Positions 24,458 through 33,762 are shown, counted from the stretch's first letter. The stretch: 64,000 bases of DNA from Collinsella aerofaciens (GCA_021639365.1 JAJXHK010000006.1:6268-70267); one strand, 5' to 3'. Numbers and translations are program-made. The notes: generated from the letters alone by a model not told the origin.

Positions 24458-24596
24458 TTCCGATACACTCCAAGCACAGCCTAATCGCTTTGGCCAGCAC
24501 GGCATCCGCCTCGCCACGCATAACGCCAAAGCACACCATGGCAATTCCGACGATCAACAAAGCGACCTGTACCACGGGTTTTACCGCTTTGAACAA
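24450..24596 (-). CDS. CD1871A-type CXXC micro-protein (single span)
   Basis: The 48-aa protein has a basic start, one membrane span (VVQVALLIVGIAMVCFGVM), and the C-terminal CLECIGIG motif characteristic of the CD1871A family of CXXC motif-containing proteins, which regularly precede NapH-like 4Fe-4S proteins in clostridia and coriobacteria. The start is TTG at 24596, with AAAGGAG 8 nt upstream; no ATG is available at a suitable place. Its stop overlaps the proposed start of the 4Fe-4S protein, so translation is coupled. Its biochemical role is unknown; the CxxC pair could be a redox or cluster-binding site. Confidence 0.75.
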   Translation of the reverse strand: MFKAVKPVVQVALLIVGIAMVCFGVMRGEADAVLAKAIRLCLECIGIG

Positions 24597-24619
24597 CCTG
24601 ACCACTCCTTTCGTTACGC

Positions 24620-24642
24620 GACCATTGGACCATATCGACCAT
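24620..24642. promoter_or_regulatory. GACCAT direct repeats in a divergent promoter
   Basis: GACCAT occurs at 24620, 24628 and 24637, spaced 8 and 9 bp, in the 90-bp gap between the redox operon and the divergent two-component genes. Spaced direct repeats are typical OmpR-class regulator sites; binding by the neighbouring regulator is inference. Confidence 0.35.
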
Positions 24643-24686
24643 AAAATCCGTGTTAAGCGCGATTTGGAATGTGCAAGGAGCCTGTT

Positions 24687-25361
24687 ATGCATATTTTGAT
24701 CGTCGAAGACGAGCGAGCACTGTGCGACACGATCGCACGCAGCTTGCGAAACCTGGCATACAGCGTCGACTGTTGCCATGATGGGCAGGAGGCACTCGAC
24801 CTGCTGGGCGTCGAAGTCTTTGACCTCGTGGTGCTCGACCTCAATCTTCCCCGTATCGACGGCATGACCGTGCTCAGGGAACTTAGGAAAACCGACTGCG
24901 AGACCAAGGTACTGATTCTGTCCGCGCGTGGCGAAGTATCCGATAAAGTCGCCGGACTCGATGCCGGCGCCAACGATTACCTTACCAAGCCGTTTCATCT
25001 GGACGAGCTTGCGGCAAGGATCCGCAGCCTTACCCTCAGGCGTTTCGCACAAAGCGACATAGTATTAACCTGCGGAAAGCTCTGCTTTGACACCAAGGCG
25101 CGCATCGCCTCCGTGGACAGTGAGGCTCTATCTCTTACACGCAAGGAAACGGGAATCCTGGAATACCTGATGCTTAATCAGGGGCGACCGGTAAGCCAAG
25201 AGGAACTTATCGAACACGTCTGGGATAGCACCGTGAACAGCTTTAGCAACGCAACCCGCGTTCACATCTCGTCGCTCCGAAAAAAGTTGCGCAGCGCTTT
25301 GGGATACGACCCGATTCGCAATCGAATTGGAGAGGGCTACGTTATGGAGGATGGCGAATGA
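24687..25361 (+). CDS. OmpR/PhoB-family response regulator
   Basis: The 224-aa protein has a receiver domain (MHILIVEDER, phospho-Asp51 in VVLDLNLPRIDG, Lys in YLTKPFHLDEL) and a C-terminal winged helix of the OmpR type (LTRKETGILEYLMLNQGRPV, then ATRVHISSLRKKL and RNRIGEGYVME). AAGGAG precedes the ATG at 24687. It overlaps its sensor kinase gene by 4 nt and is divergent from the CXXC/4Fe-4S/TlpA operon, which is its most likely target. Confidence 0.93.
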   Translation: MHILIVEDERALCDTIARSLRNLAYSVDCCHDGQEALDLLGVEVFDLVVLDLNLPRIDGMTVLRELRKTDCETKVLILSARGEVSDKVAGLDAGANDYLTKPFHLDELAARIRSLTLRRFAQSDIVLTCGKLCFDTKARIASVDSEALSLTRKETGILEYLMLNQGRPVSQEELIEHVWDSTVNSFSNATRVHISSLRKKLRSALGYDPIRNRIGEGYVMEDGE

Positions 25362-26509
25362 AAAGGCTTCCGCTGCAATGGCGCATAACGATCATGACGG
25401 CACTGCTGACGTGCGCGGCGTGCGTGCTAACGAACTGCTTGGTCGGCTATACGGGCATGCGCTACATGGATGCCATCGGCAGCGACATCTCGGCCTTTAA
25501 CGCTGCCGGCGTGGATTCGCCCCAGGCGTTTGACCCAACAAAAACAGCCCTCGATGACGAGGTCACGATCGTCGTAAACGACGCACAGGATTCTTTTGGC
25601 GCGACGGCTTGGTGCATCACGGCTGGAGTCACGCTACTTGGCGGCGTGCTGGCATACTTTGTAAGCGGCCACGCGCTCAAACCTCTGCGGGCTTTTGCCG
25701 CTCAGGTAGAGCGCGTGCAGCCTGACAACCTAAGCGAAATCAGACTCAGCGAAGATGTGCCCGCCGAGCTACAACGATGCAGTGCATCTTTCAACGACAT
25801 GATTGCCCGTCTTGGCGAAGGATTCTCTGCACAGCGTCAGTTTACCGGCAACGCCGCACACGAGCTGCGCACCCCGCTCGCCCTTATGCAAGCGCAGATT
25901 GAACTGTTTGTCTCCGAGCACCCCACATCGCAACCTCAAACAGCCGAGCTGCTCGGCCTGCTACAAGAACAAACCGAGCGGATGTCGCGGATGACCAAGG
26001 TGCTGCTTGAGATGAGTGAGCTCCGCAGCGTTCCCTGCGAGGACGATGTTGAACTTGGCCCCCTGTCCGAAGAAGTCCTCACCGACCTCACTCCGCTTGC
26101 CGAGCATAAAGACATCGTCCTCAATTGCAGTGGAGGCGCTTTGATAATCGGAAGCGACACGCTCCTCTATCGGCTGATGTTTAACCTGGTCGAAAATGCC
26201 ATCCGTTACAGCCGCCCTGGCTCGACTGTCAACGTCTCCGTCTGCGACAACGACAGCCACGTGTTCCTACGAGTTGAGGATCAGGGCCCGGGAATACCCA
26301 AGCAGTACCGTGAGAGCATCTTCCAGCCGTTCTTTCGCCTGGATAAATCCCGCAGCAGGGCATACGGCGGCGCAGGACTCGGGCTAGCGCTTGTTTGGGA
26401 GATTGCAGCGCTGCACGGCGGCGCTGTAGAGGTCGAAGCAAGTTCCGAGAACGGGACCACCATGCTCGTAAGTCTTCCAAAACGATCTGCAGCGTTAACC
26501 AATCAGTAA
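25358..26509 (+). CDS. Sensor histidine kinase
   Basis: The 383-aa kinase has two membrane spans (about residues 10-30 and 84-104) with a 50-residue outer loop, a HAMP-like linker (SGHALKPLRAFAAQVERV), HisKA with His168 in NAAHELRTPLAL and a HATPase_c domain (NLVENAIRYSRPG, DQGPGIPKQYRESIF, GGAGLGLALV). The start overlaps the response regulator stop by 4 nt (ATGA). With that regulator it forms a classic two-component pair. The outer loop is too short to name a ligand; the divergent thiol/Fe-S operon suggests a redox or envelope signal. Confidence 0.93.
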   Translation: MKRLPLQWRITIMTALLTCAACVLTNCLVGYTGMRYMDAIGSDISAFNAAGVDSPQAFDPTKTALDDEVTIVVNDAQDSFGATAWCITAGVTLLGGVLAYFVSGHALKPLRAFAAQVERVQPDNLSEIRLSEDVPAELQRCSASFNDMIARLGEGFSAQRQFTGNAAHELRTPLALMQAQIELFVSEHPTSQPQTAELLGLLQEQTERMSRMTKVLLEMSELRSVPCEDDVELGPLSEEVLTDLTPLAEHKDIVLNCSGGALIIGSDTLLYRLMFNLVENAIRYSRPGSTVNVSVCDNDSHVFLRVEDQGPGIPKQYRESIFQPFFRLDKSRSRAYGGAGLGLALVWEIAALHGGAVEVEASSENGTTMLVSLPKRSAALTNQ

Positions 26510-26516
26510 AACGAAA

Positions 26517-26546
26517 GGGGTCCCGCACGCGTTTGTGCGGGACCCC
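26517..26546. terminator. Strong terminator hairpin
   Basis: GGGGTCCCGCAC (26517-26528) pairs perfectly with GTGCGGGACCCC (26535-26546) around a 6-nt loop. It can end the sensor kinase transcript. It also lies where a terminator of the guaA-like remnant on the minus strand would be. Confidence 0.75.
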
Positions 26547-26583
26547 CTCCCTGTCAATGCAATTCGCCCAAAAGAGTAGAAGC

Positions 26584-26656
26584 TTACTCCCACTCCACCG
26601 TGCCGACGGGCTTCGGCGTGAGGTCGTAGCACACGCGGCAGATGCCGGGGACCTCC
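26584..26656 (-). pseudogene. guaA: Remnant resembling the 3' end of guaA
   Basis: The minus strand reads EVPGICRVCYDLTPKPVGTVEWE and stop. GMP synthases end in a closely similar way (RVVYD...KPPATIEWE). Upstream the frame is closed within a few codons, so only about 24 codons remain. The 3' end of guaA is a known integration site for genomic islands, so this may be an attachment-site scar. There is no other gene in 26547-26758. Identification is by eye. Confidence 0.55.
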
Positions 26657-26758
26657 CTTTATACGTTCGGCATAATCGTAGGCGATACCCACAAATTCCA
26701 GTCCCGAGCAGCAGGAGTACAATTTCTGCTATTGTTGCCAGCTGTTGGGAGATGGAAG

Positions 26759-27763
26759 ATGGACTGCGATGGCTACCCACGCGTTCCCATGCCGTTGATG
26801 TGCACCGCCTTTGTGCCGGGGCAGATTGACGCTGCGGTTGCAGGCATTTCCGACCCCGATTCGCGCACCATCGCCACGGCAGAAGCGCTGTACTTTCGCG
26901 GACAGGCCACCCTCGCTGCCAAGACGGCGCGCCCCTATCTTGACGCCACCAATCCCGCGCTGCGCTATTCCGCATGCTTTATCTGCGGATACGCCAGTCT
27001 ATCGCTCAACCGTATCGCCGACGCCCGCCGGTGCCTTGCTGGCATCCTCGATACGCCGGCCGACGAGGAATCGCCCGCCGTCCACGCCACGCATATCCTG
27101 TTCGCCTCGGCCGCGAGCGTCCTGCTGCACTTGCCTTCCCCGTATTCCGCCGAAGAGTTTTATCCGCTGGCGGCGCATCTGCCCGAAGGCCTGCGCCTGT
27201 TCGCCAGCTACGTGATGGCGCATGCCCTGTACCTGCGCGGCGAATATGGCCGCAGCCTGGGCATGGCGGAAAACGCCCTGATCATGAAACAGGGAAGTTA
27301 TCCCATCTCGGAACTGTTCCTGCACCTGGCAGCTTCCATGGCATGCATGAGCCTCAAGGACATCGACGCCGCAAAAACGCACTTCGGAGCTGCTTGGAAC
27401 ATTGCGCGCCCCGACGGCCTCATCGAGCTCATCGGCGAGCACCACGGCCTTTTACAGGGGCTCATCGAGGCGTGCCTAAAAACGCAATACCCTGACGACT
27501 TCGCGCACATCATCGAGATCACATACCGCTTCAGCTACGGCTGGCGGCGCATCCACAACCCCGATTCGGGCGAGGACGTGGCTGACGACCTGACGACTAC
27601 AGAGTTCACCATGGCCATGCTCGCCTGCCGCGGATGGACCAACGCCGAAATCGCACGCCATATGGGAGTATCGCCGGGCACTGTCAAAAACCGCCTATCC
27701 AGTGTGTATGCAAAGCTTGGCATCGGCACGCGCACCGAACTGGTCGCGCATATGCTGCGTTAG
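26759..27763 (+). CDS. LuxR-type transcriptional regulator with helical sensor region
   Basis: The 334-aa protein ends in a LuxR/GerE helix-turn-helix (TTTEFTMAMLACRGWTNAEI, then GVSPGTVKNRLSSVYAKLGI). The first 260 residues are Ala/Leu-rich helices with TPR-like periodicity (ATAEALYFRGQATLAAKTAR; ALYLRGEYGRSLGMAENALI). Regulators of this design in coriobacteria often stand next to surface-protein genes. The ATG at 26759 has GGGAGATGG upstream; the longer frame to 26642 runs over the guaA-like remnant. The large surface-protein gene begins 156 bases downstream on the same strand and is the likely target. Confidence 0.85.
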   Translation: MDCDGYPRVPMPLMCTAFVPGQIDAAVAGISDPDSRTIATAEALYFRGQATLAAKTARPYLDATNPALRYSACFICGYASLSLNRIADARRCLAGILDTPADEESPAVHATHILFASAASVLLHLPSPYSAEEFYPLAAHLPEGLRLFASYVMAHALYLRGEYGRSLGMAENALIMKQGSYPISELFLHLAASMACMSLKDIDAAKTHFGAAWNIARPDGLIELIGEHHGLLQGLIEACLKTQYPDDFAHIIEITYRFSYGWRRIHNPDSGEDVADDLTTTEFTMAMLACRGWTNAEIARHMGVSPGTVKNRLSSVYAKLGIGTRTELVAHMLR

Positions 27764-27919
27764 CGGCCAGACTGCCTAGCGCAGCATGCGCGCTCCGGAG
27801 CCCCGGCGCTTCACTCGCTCAAATTGGACATTTTGGCCCCCGGACGGCACTACCGCCACGGGGCGCCTTCTCGCAAAATTGGATTATTTCCACCGATATT
27901 TGCGGGATGGGAGCCCAAG

Positions 27920-30900
27920 ATGCTTGATCGCCGTTCGTTACTTGTCGCCGGAGCGTCCTCGTTAGCGAGCATTATGTTGCCTCGCGTGCCGGGAAGCGAA
28001 AATGCCTTCCTGCTGCCGTTCACGCCCACCGCGGCCTATGCCGACGAAGAAGACCCCTTCAAGGTCCTGGTGCTCTCGCGCACCATGTTCGGCGTGGTGG
28101 TGGTCGACGTCGCCAACAAGAATACGCCTATCGCAGGCGCCAAGGTCACGCTCACGTCGCGCTACGCCGCAGGCAAGCAGCTCGCCGCCACGACCGATGA
28201 AGAAGGCACGGCCATCTTTGAGGTCGCCCCTCTTTCGGAAGGCTACGTGGACGAGGCAACGCTTCTCGACGCGTACGACTTTAACGGCGGCATCTCCATT
28301 AGCATGGCGGGCTACCGCGATGTCGAGATTCCCCTTGCGCGTATCCAGGGCGGCACCGCCATAACCGCACCCACACGTCCGCTCTCCGATGGCGAGCCGT
28401 ACTTCCGCCAGCTCACGTTCGACGAATGGGACATCCAGTACGCCGACGCCACGTTTATGGCAATGCCAGCGGACGAAGCGGCAAACGACCAGCCCGACAC
28501 GCACGCTTTTACCGTGCAGGCTCATCTGCCGCAGGGCGGGCAGGCAACATTGCATATCAATAAAGTGATGCCCGCTGCGGGCAGCTCAACCGAAACCGTC
28601 ACGCAGATTGGTCAGATCAAGGCCAGCGCATCGGACGTGGACAATCTGGCGACATTCACGCTGGAAGACAAGTTCCTCGATGCAGCGTCGAGCCTTCTGG
28701 AAGAAGGATGCAAGTTGCGCTTTGTCCTCGACTACCAGGGCAAGACCTACACACTCTCCTCCCCCATGGCCGTTGTCACTGCGCCGGCCGCAAAGGCAGA
28801 ATCGGGCTCGACCACTATCGTCCCCACTACCATGGACCAAGAGATCACTCCGTTTGATTTCCCCGCGGCGTTTCCCGGCATCGGCGGCAATAAGTTCACG
28901 TGCTGGATGCCCACATTTCCGATCCTCTTCGATTTCTCGTTTGCTGGATACGTGCTGTTTGGCGGAGGATACAAACCAGCCAGCTATATGAACGATTCGG
29001 GCAATCCGGATCCGGAGTACTGGAAGAAGTCGCCGCGCGAGTCGGGCGCCAAGCAGGCAAACCGCTACCTCGACGAGATGGAGGGGAAGTGGAATCAGTA
29101 CAAGAGTATGAGTGCCGGTTCGGGCACCGACCCAAGAAACACCAAGCTCCTTCGCCACCATTGCACGCCGCTGTTCACGATGGATATCGCCACACAGCTG
29201 TACGGCTCGCTCGCCTACGATTGGGTGGGCAAAACCTGGGGTGACAACAACGACCCCGCATACGGCAATATCAAGGCCCTCTTCCAGGTAAGAACCGACC
29301 TCAATTGGACCGAGCAGTTTACCCTAGGACCGGTGCCGTTTTTCCTAAACGTCAACCCCTGGGTGCTGGCAAAACTGGCGCTCGCCGTGGGTGCCCACAC
29401 GCACGGCAGCGGCGCGGCGTTTTTTAAAAACATATCGCTCGACTATTCAAACACCTCGGGCTCATTCACCATCCAGATCGGGCTTGCCGTCACCTTTGGC
29501 GCCGGCGTTGCAGGCGTCGCTTCGTCTGCCGTGCGCGGCGCCGCATCCCTCACGCTGTTCATTGGGTACGAGAAGGCAGATGGACACCAGCTTCCGCGGC
29601 TGCGTGTAGGTGCAGACGTCGATGTCGATGTGATACTCCAGTTCGTAATGTTCAAGTGGACCACCAAGGCTTGGTCGGGGTCGTGGCCCACACTCATCGA
29701 TTCGTGGAATATGTCGGTGAACAATGGCGACCAGTATGTGCTCCAGCGCTCTGAGCTCGCATTGGGTGGAGATACGCCCTACACGCTGGATGCCCGCTTC
29801 GGCACGCCCGGCAACGCCGAGGCAGGTGGTGTGCCGCAGTTTATCGCGTCGGCCACCATCGTCACCAACGCCGAGCTGCTCGCACGCGCCGAGGTTAAGG
29901 CCACTGCCGTAAACGTCGCGCCCGTCGTGCGCGATTGGGACCGATCGGTCGCGCGCATTGAGCTCGAGGCAGATGCAGAAAGCGACGACACGGGACAGAT
30001 CGAGCATTTCGTCCATGCACTGATAGGGAACGACGAAAACGCCGCGCCGATGTACGAGTACACCTATATCGGGCAGGCGACGAACGCTGTTGCGGACCCC
30101 AACGCCAATTCTGCCGGTGTATCGGAGGACGAGCGTGGCGGCATCAAACCCTCGAGCGACAACGTACTGTTTACTGGCGTGCTCAGCGAAGCTCACATGA
30201 AACTGGCAATTATCGCCGGCGTAGAATGCCTGTTCCGCATCGCCTCGGTGCGCTACGGCGACAATGGCCGCTCGCGCCTGGTGGTGCACGCAAAGGCAAA
30301 CGGCACGTGGTCCGCTCCCACGCCCGTGGACTTCCCCCTTGGCTTTGGCGAGGGCGACGTGGAGCGCGACGGCATATACGATTACGACTTCGACGTGGTG
30401 GAATATACGGACGGAAGAGGAAACCAGGACGCCTACGTGCTGCTGGTCTCGGGCGAGCGCCGCGACGGCGACAACACCCTTTTCGATGTGGCGAGCACAT
30501 CCGGCATACTGTCCGTTGTGCGCCTGCGCATAAGCAACGGCGGAGTTCGCGTGGTGTCGCATACGTCATGGCGCAGCATTTCGCGCGGCCGCCTGCAAGA
30601 GGATGGCTACCATTGCCTGCAGTGCCCACGCATCACGGTGGGCAAGACGCTGGTCGACGGGCGCCTGTCGGGTGCCTACCTCCACCGCCGCGGAGCCACC
30701 GCAGAGAAGGCGCTCGGCAGCGAGGCTGAGGTTGCGCTGGAGTGCTTTACCCTGTGGTCGGACGTTTCGGGCGACAGCCTGACGTTCCGCCAAGTTCTCC
30801 GCTTTCCGCAAGCACCGTCGAGTATCGAGCTGGGCGAGCCCGAGAATATCAACGGCAAAATGGTGACGCCCGTTGCGTACGAGACCGCAGACGGTTGCGG

Positions 30901-32287
30901 CTGCGCATCGTACGCCGTGATTGGCCAGTCCATTGCGGGCTGGGGCGTTATGCCACCAGACGCCACGGTACCCCATGCGGTGCCGTGGCCACAGCATTCG
31001 GGCTTTTTGGCCACTGTCAACGAGCAGCTGCAGCATATTACTTGGACGCGAGGCGCATCGGCATTTGCAACGCAGCCCGTGGGCGCCGCAGGCTGTGGCC
31101 CGGCATCGTTTAGCGTAAGCAACAACGGCAGGTGCGTGCTCTATGTAGAGAACACCGATGGCAAGGTGGGACAAACCTACGACGAAGAAGGCAACCCGGT
31201 AGCAGTGATGGGCAAGCACTTCCGCATCTTCGCCAGCACCTTGGCAGGCGATCTGTTCACGGAGCCGTTCGTGATGTGCGAGCTGGACCATCCCGTCGAT
31301 CAGATAACGACATTTTTGACGTCGGGAGGCATGCTCTCCGCGCTCGCCACGCACATTGTGAGCGCGGAGAAGAGCGAGGCAGAGCTGCACGGCATCGAAG
31401 TACCCTTGGTAGCGTGTGCCACTCCGACGGGCGCGGTCGCTACCTCGGGCGCGGTGGTGCCCGGAGCAGCAGGCGAATCCTTCATGGTCACGGTGCGAAA
31501 CGACGGCAACACCTTACTGACCGCCGGCACGATCGATCTGTACCGAGAGGGCTCCAGCCAGCCGTTCTCCAGCGCATCCATCGGATTCGGAGCGAACGCA
31601 CGCATGGCTTCTACCTACGATCCAGAGCTTGCCGAAGACGCTTCGGCCAACGACATGGCACACGTGAAGTACGCGCTCGAGACGCTGGGCACACGTTTTG
31701 CAACGCACCCGCTGGTAGCCGACAACGGCAACGCCGTGCTGGCACCGGGTTGCACGGCACAGTTCCGCATGAGCTTCGCCATCCCCGAGAGTTGGAGCGA
31801 CGAAGTGGGCAAACGCGTAACGCTGTATGCGAAGGCGCGTAATCTGGTGGCGCTCGATCCCGTGACGCTCGAGGAAATTCGACCGGGCGCAAACTCGACG
31901 CTGGGCGCCATTCTGCACGAGCTTCATGTGCCCGACGCGACATGCGAACGCTCAGAAGTTCAGGTCGGCGTATGCGACAGCGCGGATACGACAGGGCTTC
32001 ACGACGCCCCGATGACAGTAGACGGCGATGGTGGCTCGAGTGGAGGTGGTTCCGACGGAAGCAGCTCCGGTGGCGGCAGTGGCTCTGTCAGCGGCAAGGA
32101 CCACGGCAATAACAAGCGCTCCGGAAAAGCGGGCGCGCTTGCGGGCACGGGCGATGTCAACGCTCCCCTTACGGCAACCGCCGCAGCACTCGCCGCGGCA
32201 GGCGCCGGCCTTGTCGCCTACAGCGCCCGCCGCACGGCGCTCGAAACCGACACCGCCAATGAGGTCAATTCGGATAAGCCTCGCTAG
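27920..32287 (+). CDS. Very large secreted surface protein with C-terminal LAGTG sorting-like signal
   Basis: The 1455-aa protein starts with a twin-Arg-containing signal sequence (MLDRRSLLVAGASSLASIML) and a likely cleavage site near AAYADEE. Residues about 45-140 resemble a carboxypeptidase-regulatory or Ig-like fold (GVVVVDVANKNTPIAGAKVT). The middle lacks recognisable domains but is rich in aromatic beta-type segments. The C terminus has a Gly/Ser linker (SSGGGSDGSSSGGGSGSVSG), then LAGTGD (from residue 1407), a hydrophobic Ala-rich span and basic SARR, which looks like a variant sortase signal but is followed by a further 20 residues. GGGAG precedes the ATG at 27920. Likely cell-wall- or membrane-anchored; function unknown. 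Confidence 0.82.
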   Translation: MLDRRSLLVAGASSLASIMLPRVPGSENAFLLPFTPTAAYADEEDPFKVLVLSRTMFGVVVVDVANKNTPIAGAKVTLTSRYAAGKQLAATTDEEGTAIFEVAPLSEGYVDEATLLDAYDFNGGISISMAGYRDVEIPLARIQGGTAITAPTRPLSDGEPYFRQLTFDEWDIQYADATFMAMPADEAANDQPDTHAFTVQAHLPQGGQATLHINKVMPAAGSSTETVTQIGQIKASASDVDNLATFTLEDKFLDAASSLLEEGCKLRFVLDYQGKTYTLSSPMAVVTAPAAKAESGSTTIVPTTMDQEITPFDFPAAFPGIGGNKFTCWMPTFPILFDFSFAGYVLFGGGYKPASYMNDSGNPDPEYWKKSPRESGAKQANRYLDEMEGKWNQYKSMSAGSGTDPRNTKLLRHHCTPLFTMDIATQLYGSLAYDWVGKTWGDNNDPAYGNIKALFQVRTDLNWTEQFTLGPVPFFLNVNPWVLAKLALAVGAHTHGSGAAFFKNISLDYSNTSGSFTIQIGLAVTFGAGVAGVASSAVRGAASLTLFIGYEKADGHQLPRLRVGADVDVDVILQFVMFKWTTKAWSGSWPTLIDSWNMSVNNGDQYVLQRSELALGGDTPYTLDARFGTPGNAEAGGVPQFIASATIVTNAELLARAEVKATAVNVAPVVRDWDRSVARIELEADAESDDTGQIEHFVHALIGNDENAAPMYEYTYIGQATNAVADPNANSAGVSEDERGGIKPSSDNVLFTGVLSEAHMKLAIIAGVECLFRIASVRYGDNGRSRLVVHAKANGTWSAPTPVDFPLGFGEGDVERDGIYDYDFDVVEYTDGRGNQDAYVLLVSGERRDGDNTLFDVASTSGILSVVRLRISNGGVRVVSHTSWRSISRGRLQEDGYHCLQCPRITVGKTLVDGRLSGAYLHRRGATAEKALGSEAEVALECFTLWSDVSGDSLTFRQVLRFPQAPSSIELGEPENINGKMVTPVAYETADGCGCASYAVIGQSIAGWGVMPPDATVPHAVPWPQHSGFLATVNEQLQHITWTRGASAFATQPVGAAGCGPASFSVSNNGRCVLYVENTDGKVGQTYDEEGNPVAVMGKHFRIFASTLAGDLFTEPFVMCELDHPVDQITTFLTSGGMLSALATHIVSAEKSEAELHGIEVPLVACATPTGAVATSGAVVPGAAGESFMVTVRNDGNTLLTAGTIDLYREGSSQPFSSASIGFGANARMASTYDPELAEDASANDMAHVKYALETLGTRFATHPLVADNGNAVLAPGCTAQFRMSFAIPESWSDEVGKRVTLYAKARNLVALDPVTLEEIRPGANSTLGAILHELHVPDATCERSEVQVGVCDSADTTGLHDAPMTVDGDGGSSGGGSDGSSSGGGSGSVSGKDHGNNKRSGKAGALAGTGDVNAPLTATAAALAAAGAGLVAYSARRTALETDTANEVNSDKPR

Positions 32288-32339
32288 CTCCTAGTTACTT
32301 TTGTGAGAGACGCCAACTCGGCTCATCGAACATCAAAAT

Positions 32340-32369
32340 GGGCTGGCCCCGATAACTCGGAGCCAGTCC
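32340..32369 (-). terminator. Terminator-like hairpin after the lipoprotein gene
   Basis: GGGCTGGC-C-CCGA and TCGG-A-GCCAGTCC form an interrupted 12-bp stem. On the minus strand it is followed by ATTTTGATG. It lies 29 nt beyond the stop at 32398. Confidence 0.5.
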
Positions 32370-32397
32370 TGAGTCGCCTGACGTAAGAATCGCGGCG

Positions 32398-33414
32398 TTA
32401 CTTGAGCTTCAGTGCCTCCATCATGGGCACGGCGGCATCCCAGTCGATCTTCCAGCCGATCGACACGCGGACGGTTTCACCCGTTGCGGGAGCCGTCGCA
32501 AACAGCGTATGACCGTTGTCGGGACCGGTAAAGCGCAGCCACGTTATGCCGTTGCACTCGACCTGGTCGGTTGTTGTCTCCTTGCCTTCGTAGACCTGCT
32601 CTAGGCTTGCAACCTCTTCCTCCGGCGAGCGCGGGAAGATGCTGATGTTCAGGCGTCCTCCAGTCTCGTCGTGGAAGAAGTTTGCCTTTTCGCGCTCTTC
32701 GTCGGACGAATCCAGCGTGTACCCATCGGCGGCCTCGATGCTGTACGATGCGCAGTCGATGCCCGTTAAATCTGCCTTCTCGCCAGAATCGGCCACGCCG
32801 CCGGCCGCCTTGAACTCCTTGGTCTCGCAGTCTGTGGTGTCAAAGTGCATGGCCTCATGATTCTTGGCGGGGGCGTAAGCGTCTACGAACTCGACAGTGA
32901 TGGGCCCGTAGTACGCCGTCTTGGGCGCCCAGAAATACACGTACTCAACGGTCTCGCCCGGACCGATATCTGGCCTCTCGGAAAGGTCAATTCCCTTGTG
33001 CAGATCATCGGGAGCCTCGCTTGCAACGTAGTCGAGCACGGCCGCCTTGCCGGAAGTAAACAACGGGTCGCCTGCCTCAAGATCGCCCTGGGCAGCATGC
33101 ACGTTAAAGGAACTGAACGTCCTGTTCTTTGTGTTGTTGTTGGTAATCATGATGTGCAGGTAAAAGCCGTCCTGCTTCTTGGCATCACCGCGATAGAACG
33201 TACCGTGAGCCACCGACTCATAGGTAATACCTGCCACCTCGACCGTCTGCGACTCATAGGCCTTGGCCTTCTTGGATTTCTCCTGCACAGGTGCGCTCCC
33301 GCCCGAGCCACTCGGCACATTACCGCCGCAGCCGGCAAGCGTACAAGCCAACACAGCCGAAAGCGTCACGGTGGGAATTCCTAACAGCAGCTTCTTCGTC
33401 ATGGGCTTCATCAT
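32398..33414 (-). CDS. Uncharacterised lipoprotein
   Basis: The 338-aa lipoprotein has a lipobox TLAGC with Cys29, then a Gly/Ser/Lys spacer (GGNVPSGSGGSAPVQEKSKK). The first half has an extracellular beta fold of the telomeric-repeat or DUF4352 type (YLHIMITNNNTKNRTFSSFN, ETVEYVYFWAPK), the usual look of Gram-positive lipoproteins that interact with other envelope proteins. The second half has a short alpha/beta region (WLRFTGPDNGHTLFATAPAT). Start at 33414, with AAGGAG 8 nt upstream; the longer frame to 33537 has no signal peptide. Its role is unknown. It is alone on the minus strand between the surface protein and the topoisomerase operon. Confidence 0.8.
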   Translation of the reverse strand: MMKPMTKKLLLGIPTVTLSAVLACTLAGCGGNVPSGSGGSAPVQEKSKKAKAYESQTVEVAGITYESVAHGTFYRGDAKKQDGFYLHIMITNNNTKNRTFSSFNVHAAQGDLEAGDPLFTSGKAAVLDYVASEAPDDLHKGIDLSERPDIGPGETVEYVYFWAPKTAYYGPITVEFVDAYAPAKNHEAMHFDTTDCETKEFKAAGGVADSGEKADLTGIDCASYSIEAADGYTLDSSDEEREKANFFHDETGGRLNISIFPRSPEEEVASLEQVYEGKETTTDQVECNGITWLRFTGPDNGHTLFATAPATGETVRVSIGWKIDWDAAVPMMEALKLK

Positions 33415-33675
33415 CCTCACCGCTCCTTTCGGCTTGCAGCTCATCCGTTGCCCGAGTCGCAAGTCGGCTCCGTGGCATCGGCTTCCACTATGAGCGTATG
33501 ACGAAACGCGGCGCCGGCGAAGTGACCCACGGCCCAAATAACGACCCGCCAGCGTTCCTTATGGGCCAAAGGGACTCGCACACGCACGCCCGTGGCCCAT
33601 AAAACGAGACGCTTGTCCCAATGTTCGATTCGATCCATCCGCAAACAAGGTAGGGCGCCTCCAGCCGCCTTCAAA

Positions 33676-33714
33676 CTTACTCGGACAGAACCGACTCGGT
33701 TTTGTCCGAGTAAG
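33676..33714. promoter_or_regulatory. Long hairpin upstream of the topoisomerase operon
   Basis: CTTACTCGGACA (33676-33687) and TGTCCGAGTAAG (33703-33714) form a perfect 12-bp stem, extended inside by AACC/GGTT. It may be a terminator or a regulatory hairpin. The rest of 33415-33675 holds no supportable gene. Confidence 0.55.
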
Positions 33715-33731
33715 CTCTTTCCATCCTAAGT

Positions 33732-33747
33732 TCGAACGGTTGTTCGA
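33732..33747. promoter_or_regulatory. LexA/SOS box-like palindrome
   Basis: TCGAAC-GGTT-GTTCGA is a perfect 16-bp palindrome that matches the Gram-positive LexA consensus (CGAAC, four bases, GTTCG). It lies 16 bp before the putative -35 of the topoisomerase promoter. Control by LexA is inference. Confidence 0.55.
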
Positions 33748-33762
33748 TGGATTTCGTGTTGG

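Noticed and set aside
33441..33674. Minus-strand frame of 77 codons before the topoisomerase operon
   Set aside because: No ribosome-binding site, no homology by eye, and it overlaps the hairpin region upstream of the promoter.
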